The position numbers and the translations under genes are program-made. A stretch of 64,000 bases of DNA from Marinobacter daqiaonensis (GTDB lineage Bacteria > Pseudomonadota > Gammaproteobacteria > Pseudomonadales > Oleiphilaceae). Below the pieces are notes generated by a model, which was not told the origin of the DNA, did no database searches, and saw only the letters and a program-made list of their open reading frames with translations. This document shows, piece after piece, positions 10,710 to 19,601 of the stretch (its first letter is position 1; every line of letters starts with the position of its first letter). The stretch covers positions 330,111 through 394,110 of the forward strand of contig NZ_FOYW01000003.1 in the NCBI RefSeq assembly GCF_900115285.1, read 5' to 3'.

Positions 10710-11669
10710 ATGACCTTGACCGAATTACGTTACATTGTCACGCTCGCCCGTGAAAAGCATTTCGGGCGGGCCGCCGAACGTTGTCATGTCAGTCAGCCGA
10801 CCCTGAGTGTTGCCGTGAAGAAGCTGGAGGACGAGCTGGGCATCCCCCTGTTCGAGCGCAGCAAGAGCAGCATCCGGGTGACGGAGACCGGCCAGCGAAT
10901 CATTGAACAGGCCCAGCGTGTTCTCGACCAGGTCGGGGTGATCCGGGATATGGCCCAGGACGGCAAGAATCAGCTGAATTCGCCCCTGAAGGTGGGAGCC
11001 ATCTATACCATTGGCCCCTATCTGTTCCCGCACCTGTTGCCGGAGCTCCGGCGAGCCGCACCCGAGATGCCGCTCTTCATCGAGGAGAACTACACCGCGA
11101 ACCTGCGGCAGAAGCTTCGCCAGTCCGACCTCGATGCCATCATCATCGCGCTGCCTTTTGAAGAACCCGAAGTGGTTACGCTGCCGTTGTATGATGAGCC
11201 ATTTGTGGTCCTGCTGCCCGGCGGGCATCCACTGGCCAGGGAACAGGCCCTCACCGCCGAGCAACTGGCCGGGGAGCAGCTTCTGCTGCTGGGTCCGGGG
11301 CACTGTTTCCGGGACCAGGTCCTGGAATCCTGTCCGCCCCTGGTGGAGGCTGTTGCCGAACGCGGTGCTGGTGCACCTGGCCCGAGCCTGGTCACGGAGG
11401 GAAGTTCCCTCGAGACCATTCGTCACATGGTGGCCTCGGGCCTCGGGGTCACCATATTGCCGCTGTCCGCGGCCACCTCCATGAATTACAGCGAGGATAT
11501 TCTCGCGGTCAGGCCTTTTGCCCCGCCGGTCCCGTTCCGGACCGTGGCGCTGGCCTGGCGGGTCACCTTTCCGCGACCCAAGGCCATTGACGTCCTGTCC
11601 CTGGCGGCCAGTCAGTGTCGGGTCATTGAAAAGGCCGAAAAGGAAAAGCCGGCCCTGGTCGCCGGTTGA
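10710..11669 (+). CDS. oxyR: Hydrogen-peroxide-sensing regulator OxyR
   Basis: 319 residues. LysR family: the winged helix occupies residues 1-60 (MTLTELRYIVTLAREKHFGRAAE, HVSQPTLSVAVKKLE). The effector domain carries the peroxide-reactive cysteines at C199 (GHCF) and C208 (LESC), the same numbers as in E. coli OxyR, so redox sensing should be conserved. A much longer open frame extends upstream over the divergent gene, but ATG 10710 gives the canonical N-terminus and has TTGGAG about 8 nt before it. It precedes recG by 9 bp, the conserved pseudomonad pair. Confidence 0.96.
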   Translation: MTLTELRYIVTLAREKHFGRAAERCHVSQPTLSVAVKKLEDELGIPLFERSKSSIRVTETGQRIIEQAQRVLDQVGVIRDMAQDGKNQLNSPLKVGAIYTIGPYLFPHLLPELRRAAPEMPLFIEENYTANLRQKLRQSDLDAIIIALPFEEPEVVTLPLYDEPFVVLLPGGHPLAREQALTAEQLAGEQLLLLGPGHCFRDQVLESCPPLVEAVAERGAGAPGPSLVTEGSSLETIRHMVASGLGVTILPLSAATSMNYSEDILAVRPFAPPVPFRTVALAWRVTFPRPKAIDVLSLAASQCRVIEKAEKEKPALVAG

Positions 11670-11678
11670 TCCCTGCCC

Positions 11679-13754
11679 GTGGCGTCACTGGAAGACCTGC
11701 CCGTTACCACCCTGAAGGGTGTGGGTGCCGCCCTGGCGGCAACCCTGGCGAAACTGGAGATTCGTACCCTCCAGGACCTGCTGTTTCACCTTCCCCATCG
11801 CTATGAGGATCGCACCCGCATCCTGCCAATGGGCAGTCTGAGGCTGGGTGACACCGGGGTGGTTGAAGGCACCGTCATGCGCTCGGACATGGTCATGGGC
11901 CGCCGCCGCAGTCTCCAGGTTACCCTCCGGGATGACACCGGGTTCCTGGTCATGCGCTTCTTCCACTTTTCCGCCGCCCAGAAAAACCAGCTTACCGAAG
12001 GGGCGACAGTGCGCTGTTACGGCGAAGTGCGCCCGGGGAAGGCCGGTTTTGAATTCTATCACCCGGAGTATCAGGTCAATCCTCCGCCCATGCCGCCTCC
12101 GGGGGAGGCGACCCTGACTCCGGTCTATCCCCTGACCGAGGGCGTCCAGCAGCCCCGGGTCCGGAGTCTGTGCCGACAGGCCCTGGGTTACCTGCAGCGC
12201 TACCCGATTCGGGACTGGTTGCCCGGGTCCCTGCTGGCAGACTATCAGTTGCCGGATATTTCTTCCGCGGTGGCACTGGTTCACGCACCGCCCGCCGACG
12301 CTCCGGTGAATCTCCTGATGGAGGGATGCCATCCCGCACAGCAACGCCTGGTAATGGAGGAGTTGCTGGCTCATCAACTCAGTCTGTTACTGGTGCGCCA
12401 GCAGATCCAGCAGCGTCAGGCTCTGGCGCTGTTGCCCCGGGGTGAACTGACGGAGCGATTCCTGGATCAGTTGCCGTTCCGGCTGACTCCGGCCCAGTCG
12501 CGGGTGGTGGAGGATATCCGTCAGGACCTCAGCCAGCCCCTGCCCATGCTGCGACTGGTGCAGGGGGATGTGGGGTCAGGCAAGACCGTGGTGGCGGCCA
12601 TGGCAGCGCTTCAGGCTGTGTCGTCGGGTGCCCAGGTGGCTCTGATGGCGCCCACAGAGATCCTGGCCGAGCAGCATTTCCAGAACTTCAGACAATGGAT
12701 GGAACCGTTGGGCCTGGAGCTGGAGTGGCTCTCGGGCAAGGTCAAGGGCAAAGCGCGGACCCGGACTCTGGAGCGCCTGGCCTCCGGTGAGGCCAACCTG
12801 GCGATCGGCACTCACGCCCTGTTCCAGGAGGACGTCCACTTCGAGCGGCTGGGGCTGGTCATTGTGGACGAACAACACCGGTTTGGCGTCCATCAGCGTC
12901 TGGCCCTGCGGGATAAGGGCGCAGAGGGACGGCTTGCTCCCCATCAGCTGATCATGACAGCGACGCCGATTCCGCGCACACTGGCCATGAGCGCCTACGC
13001 GGATCTCGATACCTCGGTGATTGATGAACTGCCCCCCGGCCGCAAGCCCATCGAAACCATCGTGATCCCCGAAGCCCGCCGCGACGAGGTGGTGGACCGG
13101 GTGCGCGAAGCCTGTCAGGGCGGTCGCCAGGCGTATTGGGTCTGCACCCTGATCGAGGAGTCTGAAGCTCTCCAGTGCCAGGCGGCAGAGGTGACCGCGG
13201 AAAATCTTCGGGAGCGGCTGCCCGGGCTGAAGGTTGGCCTGGTTCATGGTCGCCTGAAGGCGACGGAGAAGGCCGAGGTCATGGACCGCTTCAAGAGTGG
13301 TGAACTGGATCTGCTGGTGGCCACCACGGTCATTGAGGTGGGCGTGGACGTGCCCAATGCCTCCCTGATCATCATCGAGAATCCCGAGCGCCTGGGCCTG
13401 GCCCAGTTGCACCAGCTCAGGGGGCGCGTCGGTCGCGGCGAAGAGGCCAGTTTCTGCGTCCTGATGTATCAGGCGCCCCTGTCCCAGAACGGCAGGGCCA
13501 GGCTGCAGGCACTGCGGGAGAGCCAGGACGGCTTCGTGATCGCCGAAAAGGATCTGGAAATACGGGGCCCGGGCGAGGTTCTTGGAACCCGGCAGACCGG
13601 CATGATGCAGTTCCGGCTGGCGGATTTCGAGCGGGACCGGGGCTGGATCGAGACGGTCCGCGAGATAGCACCATCAATGATGGCGACGCCGCCGGCAGTT
13701 CACGCCCTGGTGCGGCGGTGGCTGGGAGAGCGGGTTCGCTATGGAGATGTCTGA
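11679..13754 (+). CDS. recG: ATP-dependent DNA helicase RecG
   Basis: 691 residues from GTG 11679 (E. coli RecG has 693). It remodels stalled replication forks and branched DNA. An N-terminal wedge/OB domain (about 1-240) binds the junction. The helicase domains contain the Walker A GDVGSGKTVVA (about residue 295), the DExH-like VDEQHRFGV (about 395) and motif VI QLRGRVGRG (about 580). The gene begins 9 bp after oxyR, so the two are likely co-transcribed. Confidence 0.97.
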   Translation: MASLEDLPVTTLKGVGAALAATLAKLEIRTLQDLLFHLPHRYEDRTRILPMGSLRLGDTGVVEGTVMRSDMVMGRRRSLQVTLRDDTGFLVMRFFHFSAAQKNQLTEGATVRCYGEVRPGKAGFEFYHPEYQVNPPPMPPPGEATLTPVYPLTEGVQQPRVRSLCRQALGYLQRYPIRDWLPGSLLADYQLPDISSAVALVHAPPADAPVNLLMEGCHPAQQRLVMEELLAHQLSLLLVRQQIQQRQALALLPRGELTERFLDQLPFRLTPAQSRVVEDIRQDLSQPLPMLRLVQGDVGSGKTVVAAMAALQAVSSGAQVALMAPTEILAEQHFQNFRQWMEPLGLELEWLSGKVKGKARTRTLERLASGEANLAIGTHALFQEDVHFERLGLVIVDEQHRFGVHQRLALRDKGAEGRLAPHQLIMTATPIPRTLAMSAYADLDTSVIDELPPGRKPIETIVIPEARRDEVVDRVREACQGGRQAYWVCTLIEESEALQCQAAEVTAENLRERLPGLKVGLVHGRLKATEKAEVMDRFKSGELDLLVATTVIEVGVDVPNASLIIIENPERLGLAQLHQLRGRVGRGEEASFCVLMYQAPLSQNGRARLQALRESQDGFVIAEKDLEIRGPGEVLGTRQTGMMQFRLADFERDRGWIETVREIAPSMMATPPAVHALVRRWLGERVRYGDV

Positions 13755-13867
13755 AATCGGCCGGTTCGGCAGCAAAGTGTCATACAATCTGAATAAGTGA
13801 AACATGAAGGCGCTGACCTTCCACCACACACTTCGTCAGTCGCCAGCGCATGGCTTGGGAGAACGCA

Positions 13868-15235
13868 ATGGAAATGTCTGCTGCAATCCGTAAGGTTCTG
13901 GAGGCAGCCACCATCAATGCACAGCCGGAGGCGGTGGCCGGGACAGAAAGTGGAGCCCGCCTGCGAATGGTGTTGCTGGGGGACGACCAGGGCAATATCC
14001 AGGCAATAACCCGACGGGACGACCTGCTCGACCTGGTGGATCTCAACAAGCAGTTGGGCCGGGATCTACACCTGGTCTCCCAGACCGAGTACGCCCGCCT
14101 GCGGCGGGAGACCGGGTTGAGGGAGATACCGGCGCTACCGGGGCTTACAGGGTGGCCCACCCTGGTTGACGATCGCGCCAGAAGCGCGGACATGGTCGTG
14201 ATTGAACCGGCGGGCGACAACGCCTGCCTGCGGCTGAACCAGGAGCAGTTCGGCGGGCTCATCCACGGTGCCGACCTGCGGTCCTTCTGCGTGCCGCTGA
14301 GTTCCGTCGACGTCAATCTGGGCGCTCCTGAAAAAGACGGTGAGCAGCTGAAGTCGGCGATCCAGAAGTTCACGGGTCTGCGGATCCGTCAGCGCCTGGA
14401 AGATACCCTTGAACTGCCGCCGCTGCCGGAAACCGCCCAGCGCATTATCCATCTGAGGGTAAACCCGAACGCCGCCATGGGGGACTTGGTGGACATCGTG
14501 GAAAGCGACCCCAGTCTGGCGGCACAGGTGGTGAGCTGGGCCTCCTCATCCTTTTACGCCGCGGCCGGCCAGGTACGCTCGGTACATGATGCGGTATCGA
14601 GGGTGCTGGGGTTTGATCTGGTGATGAACCTGGCCATGGGCCTGTCACTGGGTAAAACCCTGAATCAGCCAAGCGACCATCCCCGGGGTTTTGTGGGCTA
14701 TTGGCAGCAGGCCATCTGGGAAGCCCAGGCTGCCGGTATTCTGGCCGGCATGATGCCGAGAGGGCAGCGCCCCACCTTTGGTCTGGCCTACCTGGGCGGC
14801 CTGCTTCACAACTTTGGCTACCTGGTACTGGCCCAGGTATTTCCTCCCCATTTCAAACTGGCCTGTCGCCACTGGGAAGTGAATGACCATGTTGATACTT
14901 CCCTGATCGAGCATTACCTGCTGGGCGTGACCCGGGAACAGCTGGCGTCGGAACTGATGGCAAACTGGGGCATGCCGGATGAGGTGATCGTGGCCATTCG
15001 CCACCAGAAGAACCTGACCTATAGCGGGCCACTGGAGGTCTATCCGAAGCTGCTCTGGCTCGGGCGCCAACTGCTTAACGAGCGCGGCCTGAACCTGGGC
15101 CCGCGCAAGGTTATTCCCGAAACTCTCTACATCCATCTGGGACTGGACCCGGACCAGGTGGCCGAGCAGTTCGACGATCTGGTGGCGTCGAAAGACTCCG
15201 TAGTTGCTATGGCCGGTATGATGAGCCAGGCATAA
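13868..15235 (+). CDS. HDOD signalling protein with aminoacyl-tRNA-deacylase-like N-domain
   Basis: 455 residues from ATG 13868, with GGGAGA 5-6 nt upstream, preferred over the earlier ATG at 13850. Residues about 1-140 resemble the YbaK/ProX aminoacyl-tRNA deacylase fold (GWPTLVDDRA, MVVIEPAGDNACLRL). Residues about 170-370 are an HDOD domain (ELPPLPETAQRII, DIVESDPSLAAQVVSWA, GLLHNFGYL). The normal HD pair is H-N here, as is common in HDOD proteins, which sense or bind rather than cut. Such fusions occur in Pseudomonas and Marinobacter; their role is unknown. A regulatory or cyclic-di-GMP-linked role is inference only. Confidence 0.8.
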   Translation: MEMSAAIRKVLEAATINAQPEAVAGTESGARLRMVLLGDDQGNIQAITRRDDLLDLVDLNKQLGRDLHLVSQTEYARLRRETGLREIPALPGLTGWPTLVDDRARSADMVVIEPAGDNACLRLNQEQFGGLIHGADLRSFCVPLSSVDVNLGAPEKDGEQLKSAIQKFTGLRIRQRLEDTLELPPLPETAQRIIHLRVNPNAAMGDLVDIVESDPSLAAQVVSWASSSFYAAAGQVRSVHDAVSRVLGFDLVMNLAMGLSLGKTLNQPSDHPRGFVGYWQQAIWEAQAAGILAGMMPRGQRPTFGLAYLGGLLHNFGYLVLAQVFPPHFKLACRHWEVNDHVDTSLIEHYLLGVTREQLASELMANWGMPDEVIVAIRHQKNLTYSGPLEVYPKLLWLGRQLLNERGLNLGPRKVIPETLYIHLGLDPDQVAEQFDDLVASKDSVVAMAGMMSQA

Positions 15236-15256
15236 AAAAGCCGGCCCTGAGGCCGG
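15236..15256 (-). terminator. Minus-strand intrinsic terminator
   Basis: The GCCGGCC/GGCCGGC stem is followed by TTTTTT only when read on the minus strand. It would end the transcript of the DUF2489 gene at 15535, leaving a 3' untranslated region of nearly 300 nt (15257-15534). That stretch is relatively AT-rich and contains several GTAAC/GTTAC short repeats (15433-15445, 15495-15512), but no ORF or RNA gene I can support. Confidence 0.65.
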
Positions 15257-15534
15257 CAAGCTCACCCGCTTGTTGCAGATCAAGACGTATCTGAGTCCAA
15301 AACGTCGTCTACTCAACAGATACAGTCCGGGGTACGCACACTGAGTACAATCGGTTCTTTATTCACTGTAGACAATGGGTCGGAAAATGCCCGTCCTTTA
15401 TTGTCGCGGGCTAACCAGTCGTCTTAACATGTGTTACTTGGTAACTAAAACTGCTTGAATTTCAGTCAGGAAGGAATTTCTTTCTGACCGCCCTTGGTAA
15501 CAAACTGTTACAAAAATATTCGGGACGGGAGCGG

Positions 15535-15993
15535 TCAGTGGAAATCGTGGTGGCGAATCGCTGTGGCTGCCCGACGAATGGCATCGGCGTGCTGCTCCTC
15601 AAGGGCGTGGCGCTCCCTGTCCATCTTGTGCACGAAATGACTGTCGGTCTGCTGGCGGGCCTGGTGGGTAGGCATGTGCTGGATCTGATCATGCATCTCC
15701 AAGAACACCCGGTAAGGGTTTTGATGCAGCAGTTCCGGTGCAACATGGTCCAGCAGCCCCTTGATGCGGAGGCAGGCCTCGGAATATTCCACCTGGTCCT
15801 CCTCCACCGCCATGGCGAGAATGCGAATGCTTTCGATCATGTCTTGCCGTCGCCGTAACTGGAATGCTTCCTGTTTGGCGAGGGTTTTCTTCTGATCCCG
15901 GACCAGCCGGGTATGGCGCAGGATAAACATCGCCAATACGAAGATGGCTATCAGGCCTAGGCCAATCAGGATCCATTGCAACCATTGGGGCAT
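15535..15993 (-). CDS. DUF2489 membrane-anchored protein
   Basis: 152 residues. One transmembrane helix (about residues 7-25, IGLGLIAIFVLAMFIL) is followed by a basic stretch and a helical cytoplasmic domain rich in Arg, Gln and His. The central EDQVEYSEACLRIKGLLDHV and the MHDQIQHMPTH region are typical of DUF2489, a gammaproteobacterial family of unknown role. The His-rich C-terminus (RHHDFH) is notable. It stands alone, divergent from the 16161 gene. Confidence 0.75.
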   Translation of the reverse strand: MPQWLQWILIGLGLIAIFVLAMFILRHTRLVRDQKKTLAKQEAFQLRRRQDMIESIRILAMAVEEDQVEYSEACLRIKGLLDHVAPELLHQNPYRVFLEMHDQIQHMPTHQARQQTDSHFVHKMDRERHALEEQHADAIRRAATAIRHHDFH

Positions 15994-16160
15994 GGCGAGC
16001 TCCAGAGTGAATTCGTTCGCCAGTGTAACCTAATTCCAGTGTATTGGCGTGACGCTCTGGCGTCCGGTATGGCCTGTGGGGCATGACTGGCCTGTGAACC
16101 TGATCATCACGGACGTCGAGGGGCCCGGGTTATCATGACGTTCCTGATATCATCCGGCCC

Positions 16161-16874
16161 ATGGAATACGCCATGATGAATTCGTACCGGGATGTTCCCG
16201 CCTTCGGCAACTGGATGCCGGCACTCGCCATGCTGGCGCTGACATTGCTGGCGGTTGCCGCATTGCTTAACGGCATTGGTCGTCTGGGCGTGATGGCCAC
16301 TCCGGACCCGGGCAGGGGCCAGTATCTGTCGCCGCAGTCTCCCGCTCTGGCGGAGCGGGTGGACTTTTCCCAGGTGGACCGGACGATCAGGCGGCTGCCT
16401 GTCGATGAACAGGGAAACAGCGATTCGCTGGCATCCCTGGAGCCCTTGCTGATGGCTCTGTCGGCCGCCCTGAAAGATGCCCCGGTTGTCAGCGGCCCGG
16501 CACTGGAGCGGGCGCAGTTCCTGCTGCGCCGCAGTTTGCCGAGGGAAACTGCCCGGCCCGTGAACGCGATCCTTCCGGATTTTTTGCGGTATCAACGAGC
16601 CGAGACAGCGCTGTTCCACTATCGCCTGAAGGGACCCCAAAGCATCGAGGCAGCCTATGCGCAGTCAATGATGCAGCAGGCCCTGCGCCGCATGACACTG
16701 GGCCCGGACGTGGCTGACGCACTCTATGGGCAGATCCATCGTCTTACCGGGATTCACCTGCTCCGCCAGATGCTGATGGAGCGTGAGGATCTGGCTGACG
16801 AGGAAAAGCAGGAGATGCTCAGGCAGCAGATGGAGGCCCTGGCAGCCCCGGAGTCGGAGGATGACGCCGGATGA
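16161..16874 (+). CDS. Membrane-anchored helical protein, short lipase-chaperone-like
   Basis: 237 residues from ATG 16161 (ATG 16173 and 16176 are alternatives). A transmembrane helix (about 19-37) is followed by a wholly helical periplasmic part. Its pattern can be laid over the first half of lipase-specific foldases (LifO): a VDEQGN-like turn (about 76-81), a long helix in place of RxxFDYF, ARPVNAILPDFLRYQRAETAL, and then LADEEKQEMLRQQMEAL near the end, comparable to the LSAEEK segment. It is only about two thirds of LifO length and lacks the second mini-domain. The family link is my inference from pattern. Its stop overlaps the start of the Lnt-like gene (ATGA), so they are translationally coupled. 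Confidence 0.6.
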   Translation: MEYAMMNSYRDVPAFGNWMPALAMLALTLLAVAALLNGIGRLGVMATPDPGRGQYLSPQSPALAERVDFSQVDRTIRRLPVDEQGNSDSLASLEPLLMALSAALKDAPVVSGPALERAQFLLRRSLPRETARPVNAILPDFLRYQRAETALFHYRLKGPQSIEAAYAQSMMQQALRRMTLGPDVADALYGQIHRLTGIHLLRQMLMEREDLADEEKQEMLRQQMEALAAPESEDDAG

Positions 16875-18463
16875 GATGCCAGGTGCCACCGGTATTCCGG
16901 TCGTGGCTGCCGTCACTGGGCGCGGTTCTGACCGGTGTTCTGGTGGCCACCCCTGTCAATTACGCCGGACTTTACCCGCTCACCTGGGTCGCTTTCGTTC
17001 CATTCCTGCTGATTTTGCGGGGGAAAAGTCTGAGGGCGGCATACGGCCTTGGCCTGCTTTGCGGTCTGAGTCTGTTTCTGGTGGGAACCTCGTGGATGGT
17101 GGAGTTCCTCCAGCGCCTGAAAGACTATTCCTTCGGTCCGGCCCTCGCGGGGTCGGTCCTGTTCTGGTTACTCAGTGCCCATCTTACCGCACTGCTGGCG
17201 GTGACCTACCGGCTGCTTCAACGCTGGCTGGGCGACTATTCCCTGTGGCTGTTTCCCATCCTGCTGATGCTTTTCTTCGGCTGGTTTCCGGTACTGTTTC
17301 CGCTCCAGCTGGGCGAGAGCCAGAGCGCTTTCCTGCCGGCCATACAGGGGGTGGCCTGGACCGGGGTTTACGGCCTCGATTTCATGATTGGTCTCAGTAA
17401 CGCCCTGGTGGCCGCCGCCTGGCAGCAGCGCAGCGGTCGGTCGCCCGCGCTTGAGTCCCGGACCTCCGCGCTGGTGGGCGTCCTGGGGGTGGTCATGCTG
17501 GCGGTGTGGCTGGGTTACGGCTGGTGGGCCCTGTCCCGGTGGGACCAGCAGGTGGCTGGCTGGCCGGAGTTCACGGCAGGGCTGGTGCAGTCCAATGAAA
17601 CCCCCAGCGCCGCAGTGCCACCGCCCGAACCGGGTTTTGCCCGCGCCTGGCCGCCGGAGATGGAGATCAGTCACCGGCTGGCGGATGAGGGTGCGCAAGT
17701 CATTCTCTGGCCGGAGACCCGTTATAAAGGGTATTTCGAAAGGGATTACGTGCGCCTTGCCTATGGCCGCAATGTGGCCGATCTCGGCGTGCCCCTGGTT
17801 TTTCACGATGCCGAGCAGCAGGGGGAGGGTGCTGACTTCCGTGAGCACAATACGGCAGTCCTGCTGGGGTCTGGGGGACAACTGGAGGAGCGTTACCGTA
17901 AACACCGTCTGGTGGCCTTTGGTGAAACGCTGCCGTTGTCCGGCGAGTTCCCCTGGCTCATGAGATGGGTGAAACGGTACCTGGGGGAATTTTTCGCTGA
18001 CCTGACCCCGGGGGAAGAGCGGACTCACTTCCCGGTGGCAGGGGTCAATCTGGTGCCGGCCATCTGTTACGAGAGCGCCTTCCCCGGCCACATTGCCCGG
18101 TCCGTGGCCGAGACCCCCTCCAGCCCCATTCTCGTCATACTGTCCAACAATGGCTGGTTCGGTGACTCCCGCATGCCCTGGCAGCATGCCGGCGCAACCG
18201 TGCTGCGGGCCGTTGAAAACCGGGTGTCGCTGGTTCATGTGATAAACAACGGCCCTTCCATGGTTGTGTCTCCCTCTGGCCGTGTGCTTGCCCAGACCCC
18301 CTTCCGGAAACGCACCGGCATGCTGGTCCCCGTGCCCTATACCCCTCCGGGCGAAGGGTTCGCCTCCTGGTTCACGAAGTGGCCGGAGTGGTTCCCCGTG
18401 ACGGGTCTTGCTTTCCTCCTGCTGGCCCTGGCAGTGGCGCGGTTTCGCCGGAACCCGTTGTGA
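16871..18463 (+). CDS. Apolipoprotein N-acyltransferase-like protein (Lnt family)
   Basis: 530 residues. The N-terminal half (about 1-220) has seven or so hydrophobic segments. The C-terminal half is a nitrilase-fold domain with the Glu-Lys-Cys triad: E in WPETRYKG, K in RYRKHRLVAFGE, C in PAICYESAFP. SNNGWFGDS and the RAVENR motif are also typical of Lnt, which transfers a third acyl chain to lipoprotein N-termini in the inner membrane. This gene is not next to corC/ybeX, the usual place of the housekeeping lnt, so it may be a second paralog. It overlaps the upstream gene by 4 bp, which suggests a shared task such as acylation of a specific envelope protein. That last point is inference. Confidence 0.85.
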   Translation: MRCQVPPVFRSWLPSLGAVLTGVLVATPVNYAGLYPLTWVAFVPFLLILRGKSLRAAYGLGLLCGLSLFLVGTSWMVEFLQRLKDYSFGPALAGSVLFWLLSAHLTALLAVTYRLLQRWLGDYSLWLFPILLMLFFGWFPVLFPLQLGESQSAFLPAIQGVAWTGVYGLDFMIGLSNALVAAAWQQRSGRSPALESRTSALVGVLGVVMLAVWLGYGWWALSRWDQQVAGWPEFTAGLVQSNETPSAAVPPPEPGFARAWPPEMEISHRLADEGAQVILWPETRYKGYFERDYVRLAYGRNVADLGVPLVFHDAEQQGEGADFREHNTAVLLGSGGQLEERYRKHRLVAFGETLPLSGEFPWLMRWVKRYLGEFFADLTPGEERTHFPVAGVNLVPAICYESAFPGHIARSVAETPSSPILVILSNNGWFGDSRMPWQHAGATVLRAVENRVSLVHVINNGPSMVVSPSGRVLAQTPFRKRTGMLVPVPYTPPGEGFASWFTKWPEWFPVTGLAFLLLALAVARFRRNPL

Positions 18464-18518
18464 ACTCGGTCACACTGGCGCGGCTGCGGGTTTTGGGGCA
18501 TTCCCGGAGCGGGCGCAT

Positions 18519-18701
18519 TTTGCCGGTCGCGTTATAGTCGATTATCTTCCTCTGGGGTACTACAACCTGGGTGTGACCTGTGTGGAGACCCGTCCGGCTT
18601 TTGCGGGCAATGAGAGCCGCTATATCAGCTCTGACGGCATCCACCCCACCGCAGCCGGTTCCCGTGTACTGGCGGACCTGATCCTGGACGCCCTGAACTA
18701 G
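18519..18701 (+). pseudogene. C-terminal remnant of an SGNH/GDSL hydrolase
   Basis: The segment encodes about 60 residues starting at FAGRVIVDY and containing SSDGIHPTAAGSRVLADLI. That is the classical block V (DxxH) of SGNH esterases and lipases with its catalytic Asp and His. The Ser-containing block I (GDSL) and the rest are absent: upstream lies the Lnt-like gene in another frame. There is no ribosome-binding site or start suited to this piece. I read it as the 3' end of a deleted esterase gene. Its stop is AAC TAG, so it ends in the tetranucleotide CTAG. Confidence 0.65.
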
Positions 18702-18771
18702 ACGACTATCCTGAAGTGAAACGTTGGCGATCATAAGCGATTGCCGGCGTTTTCTCTGAACAGGAAACGTT

Positions 18772-19572
18772 ATGTGCCCATCCTTTCGCACACTTGTTCT
18801 GGCATCTGCCCTCCTTGCGGCCGAGGCTGCCGGGGCCGAATCGCCCTCACAGTTTACCAATGGCCTGGGAATGACCTTCATCCAGGTGCCCGCCGGCCGT
18901 TTTTCCATGGGTAGTCCGTCAGACACGCCAGGGCACGAGCCGGATGAAACCCTTCATGAAGTCACCATCAGTAACAGCTACTATCTGCAGCAAACCGAGG
19001 TAACCCGTCGCCAATGGCTTGCCCTGGTCGACGGTGTACCCTCCGCCTTTCCGGAGTGTGGCAATGACTGCCCGGTTGATGGCCTCAAGCCTGCATGGGT
19101 TGCGTGGTACATCAAGGCCCTTAGCGAGCAGGATCCGGCGTGGGACTACCGGCTTCCCACGGAAGCGGAATGGGAGTACGCCGCCCGGGCGGGCACCGCC
19201 AACGCCTATTACACCGGGGACTGTCTCAGCGGGGCCCAGGCCAATGTCACGGGGAGACAGGTGCTCCCCGGATGCGAACCGTTTGGCAGGGCTTCGGGCC
19301 CCCGCCCCGTGGCCAGCTACCCACCCAATCCCTGGGGCTTCCACGATATGCTGGGGAATGCGTGGGAGCTTTGTGGCGACTGGTATGGGGCGTATCCGGA
19401 GGGGGCGCAAACCGATCCCGACGGGCCCCAGGACGGCAAGTACAAAGTGCTGCGAGGCGGCAGCTGGCACTTTCCCGCCGTTCATGCCAGGGCGGCAAAC
19501 CGCTTTCAGGCCCGCAACGCGATTGCGGGTTTCCGACTGGTGGCTGAGCCAGTGGTCAGGGATTCTCAGTAG
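18772..19572 (+). CDS. Exported SUMF1/formylglycine-generating-enzyme-like protein
   Basis: 266 residues with an N-terminal signal peptide (hydrophobic 6-20, ending AAGAE). The domain is the C-type-lectin-like FGE-sulfatase fold: MTFIQVPAGRFSMGS, QQTEVTRRQW, YRLPTEAEWEYAARAG, NPWGFHDMLGNAWELCGDWYG, VLRGGSW and IAGFRLV. Members either make formylglycine or, more often, are binding or structural proteins. The paired Cys typical of true FGE are not evident, and no sulfatase lies nearby, so a catalytic role is doubtful. It lies between two gene remnants and its stop codon touches a repeat end at 19572. Confidence 0.8.
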   Translation: MCPSFRTLVLASALLAAEAAGAESPSQFTNGLGMTFIQVPAGRFSMGSPSDTPGHEPDETLHEVTISNSYYLQQTEVTRRQWLALVDGVPSAFPECGNDCPVDGLKPAWVAWYIKALSEQDPAWDYRLPTEAEWEYAARAGTANAYYTGDCLSGAQANVTGRQVLPGCEPFGRASGPRPVASYPPNPWGFHDMLGNAWELCGDWYGAYPEGAQTDPDGPQDGKYKVLRGGSWHFPAVHARAANRFQARNAIAGFRLVAEPVVRDSQ

Positions 19573-19601
19573 TTCAACGAGTTAACCGGGCCGGGCACTA
19601 G
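19572..19601. repeat. Degenerate solo end of the 9501-9770 element
   Basis: The 30 bp here match the right terminal repeat of the 9501-9770 element (9741-9770) with about three substitutions, one inserted G and one deleted A. The shared GTTAACC/ATTAACC core, the GGGCCGGG/GGCCGGG block and the final CACTAG are clear. Neither hairpin unit is present next to it. It lies exactly between the stop codon of the SUMF1 gene and the end of a foldase remnant, so it looks like a leftover of an old insertion or deletion. Confidence 0.65.

Noticed and set aside
15433..15512. GTTAC/GTAAC motifs considered as CbrB sites
   Set aside because: Only loose half-sites; no sigma-54 promoter nearby.
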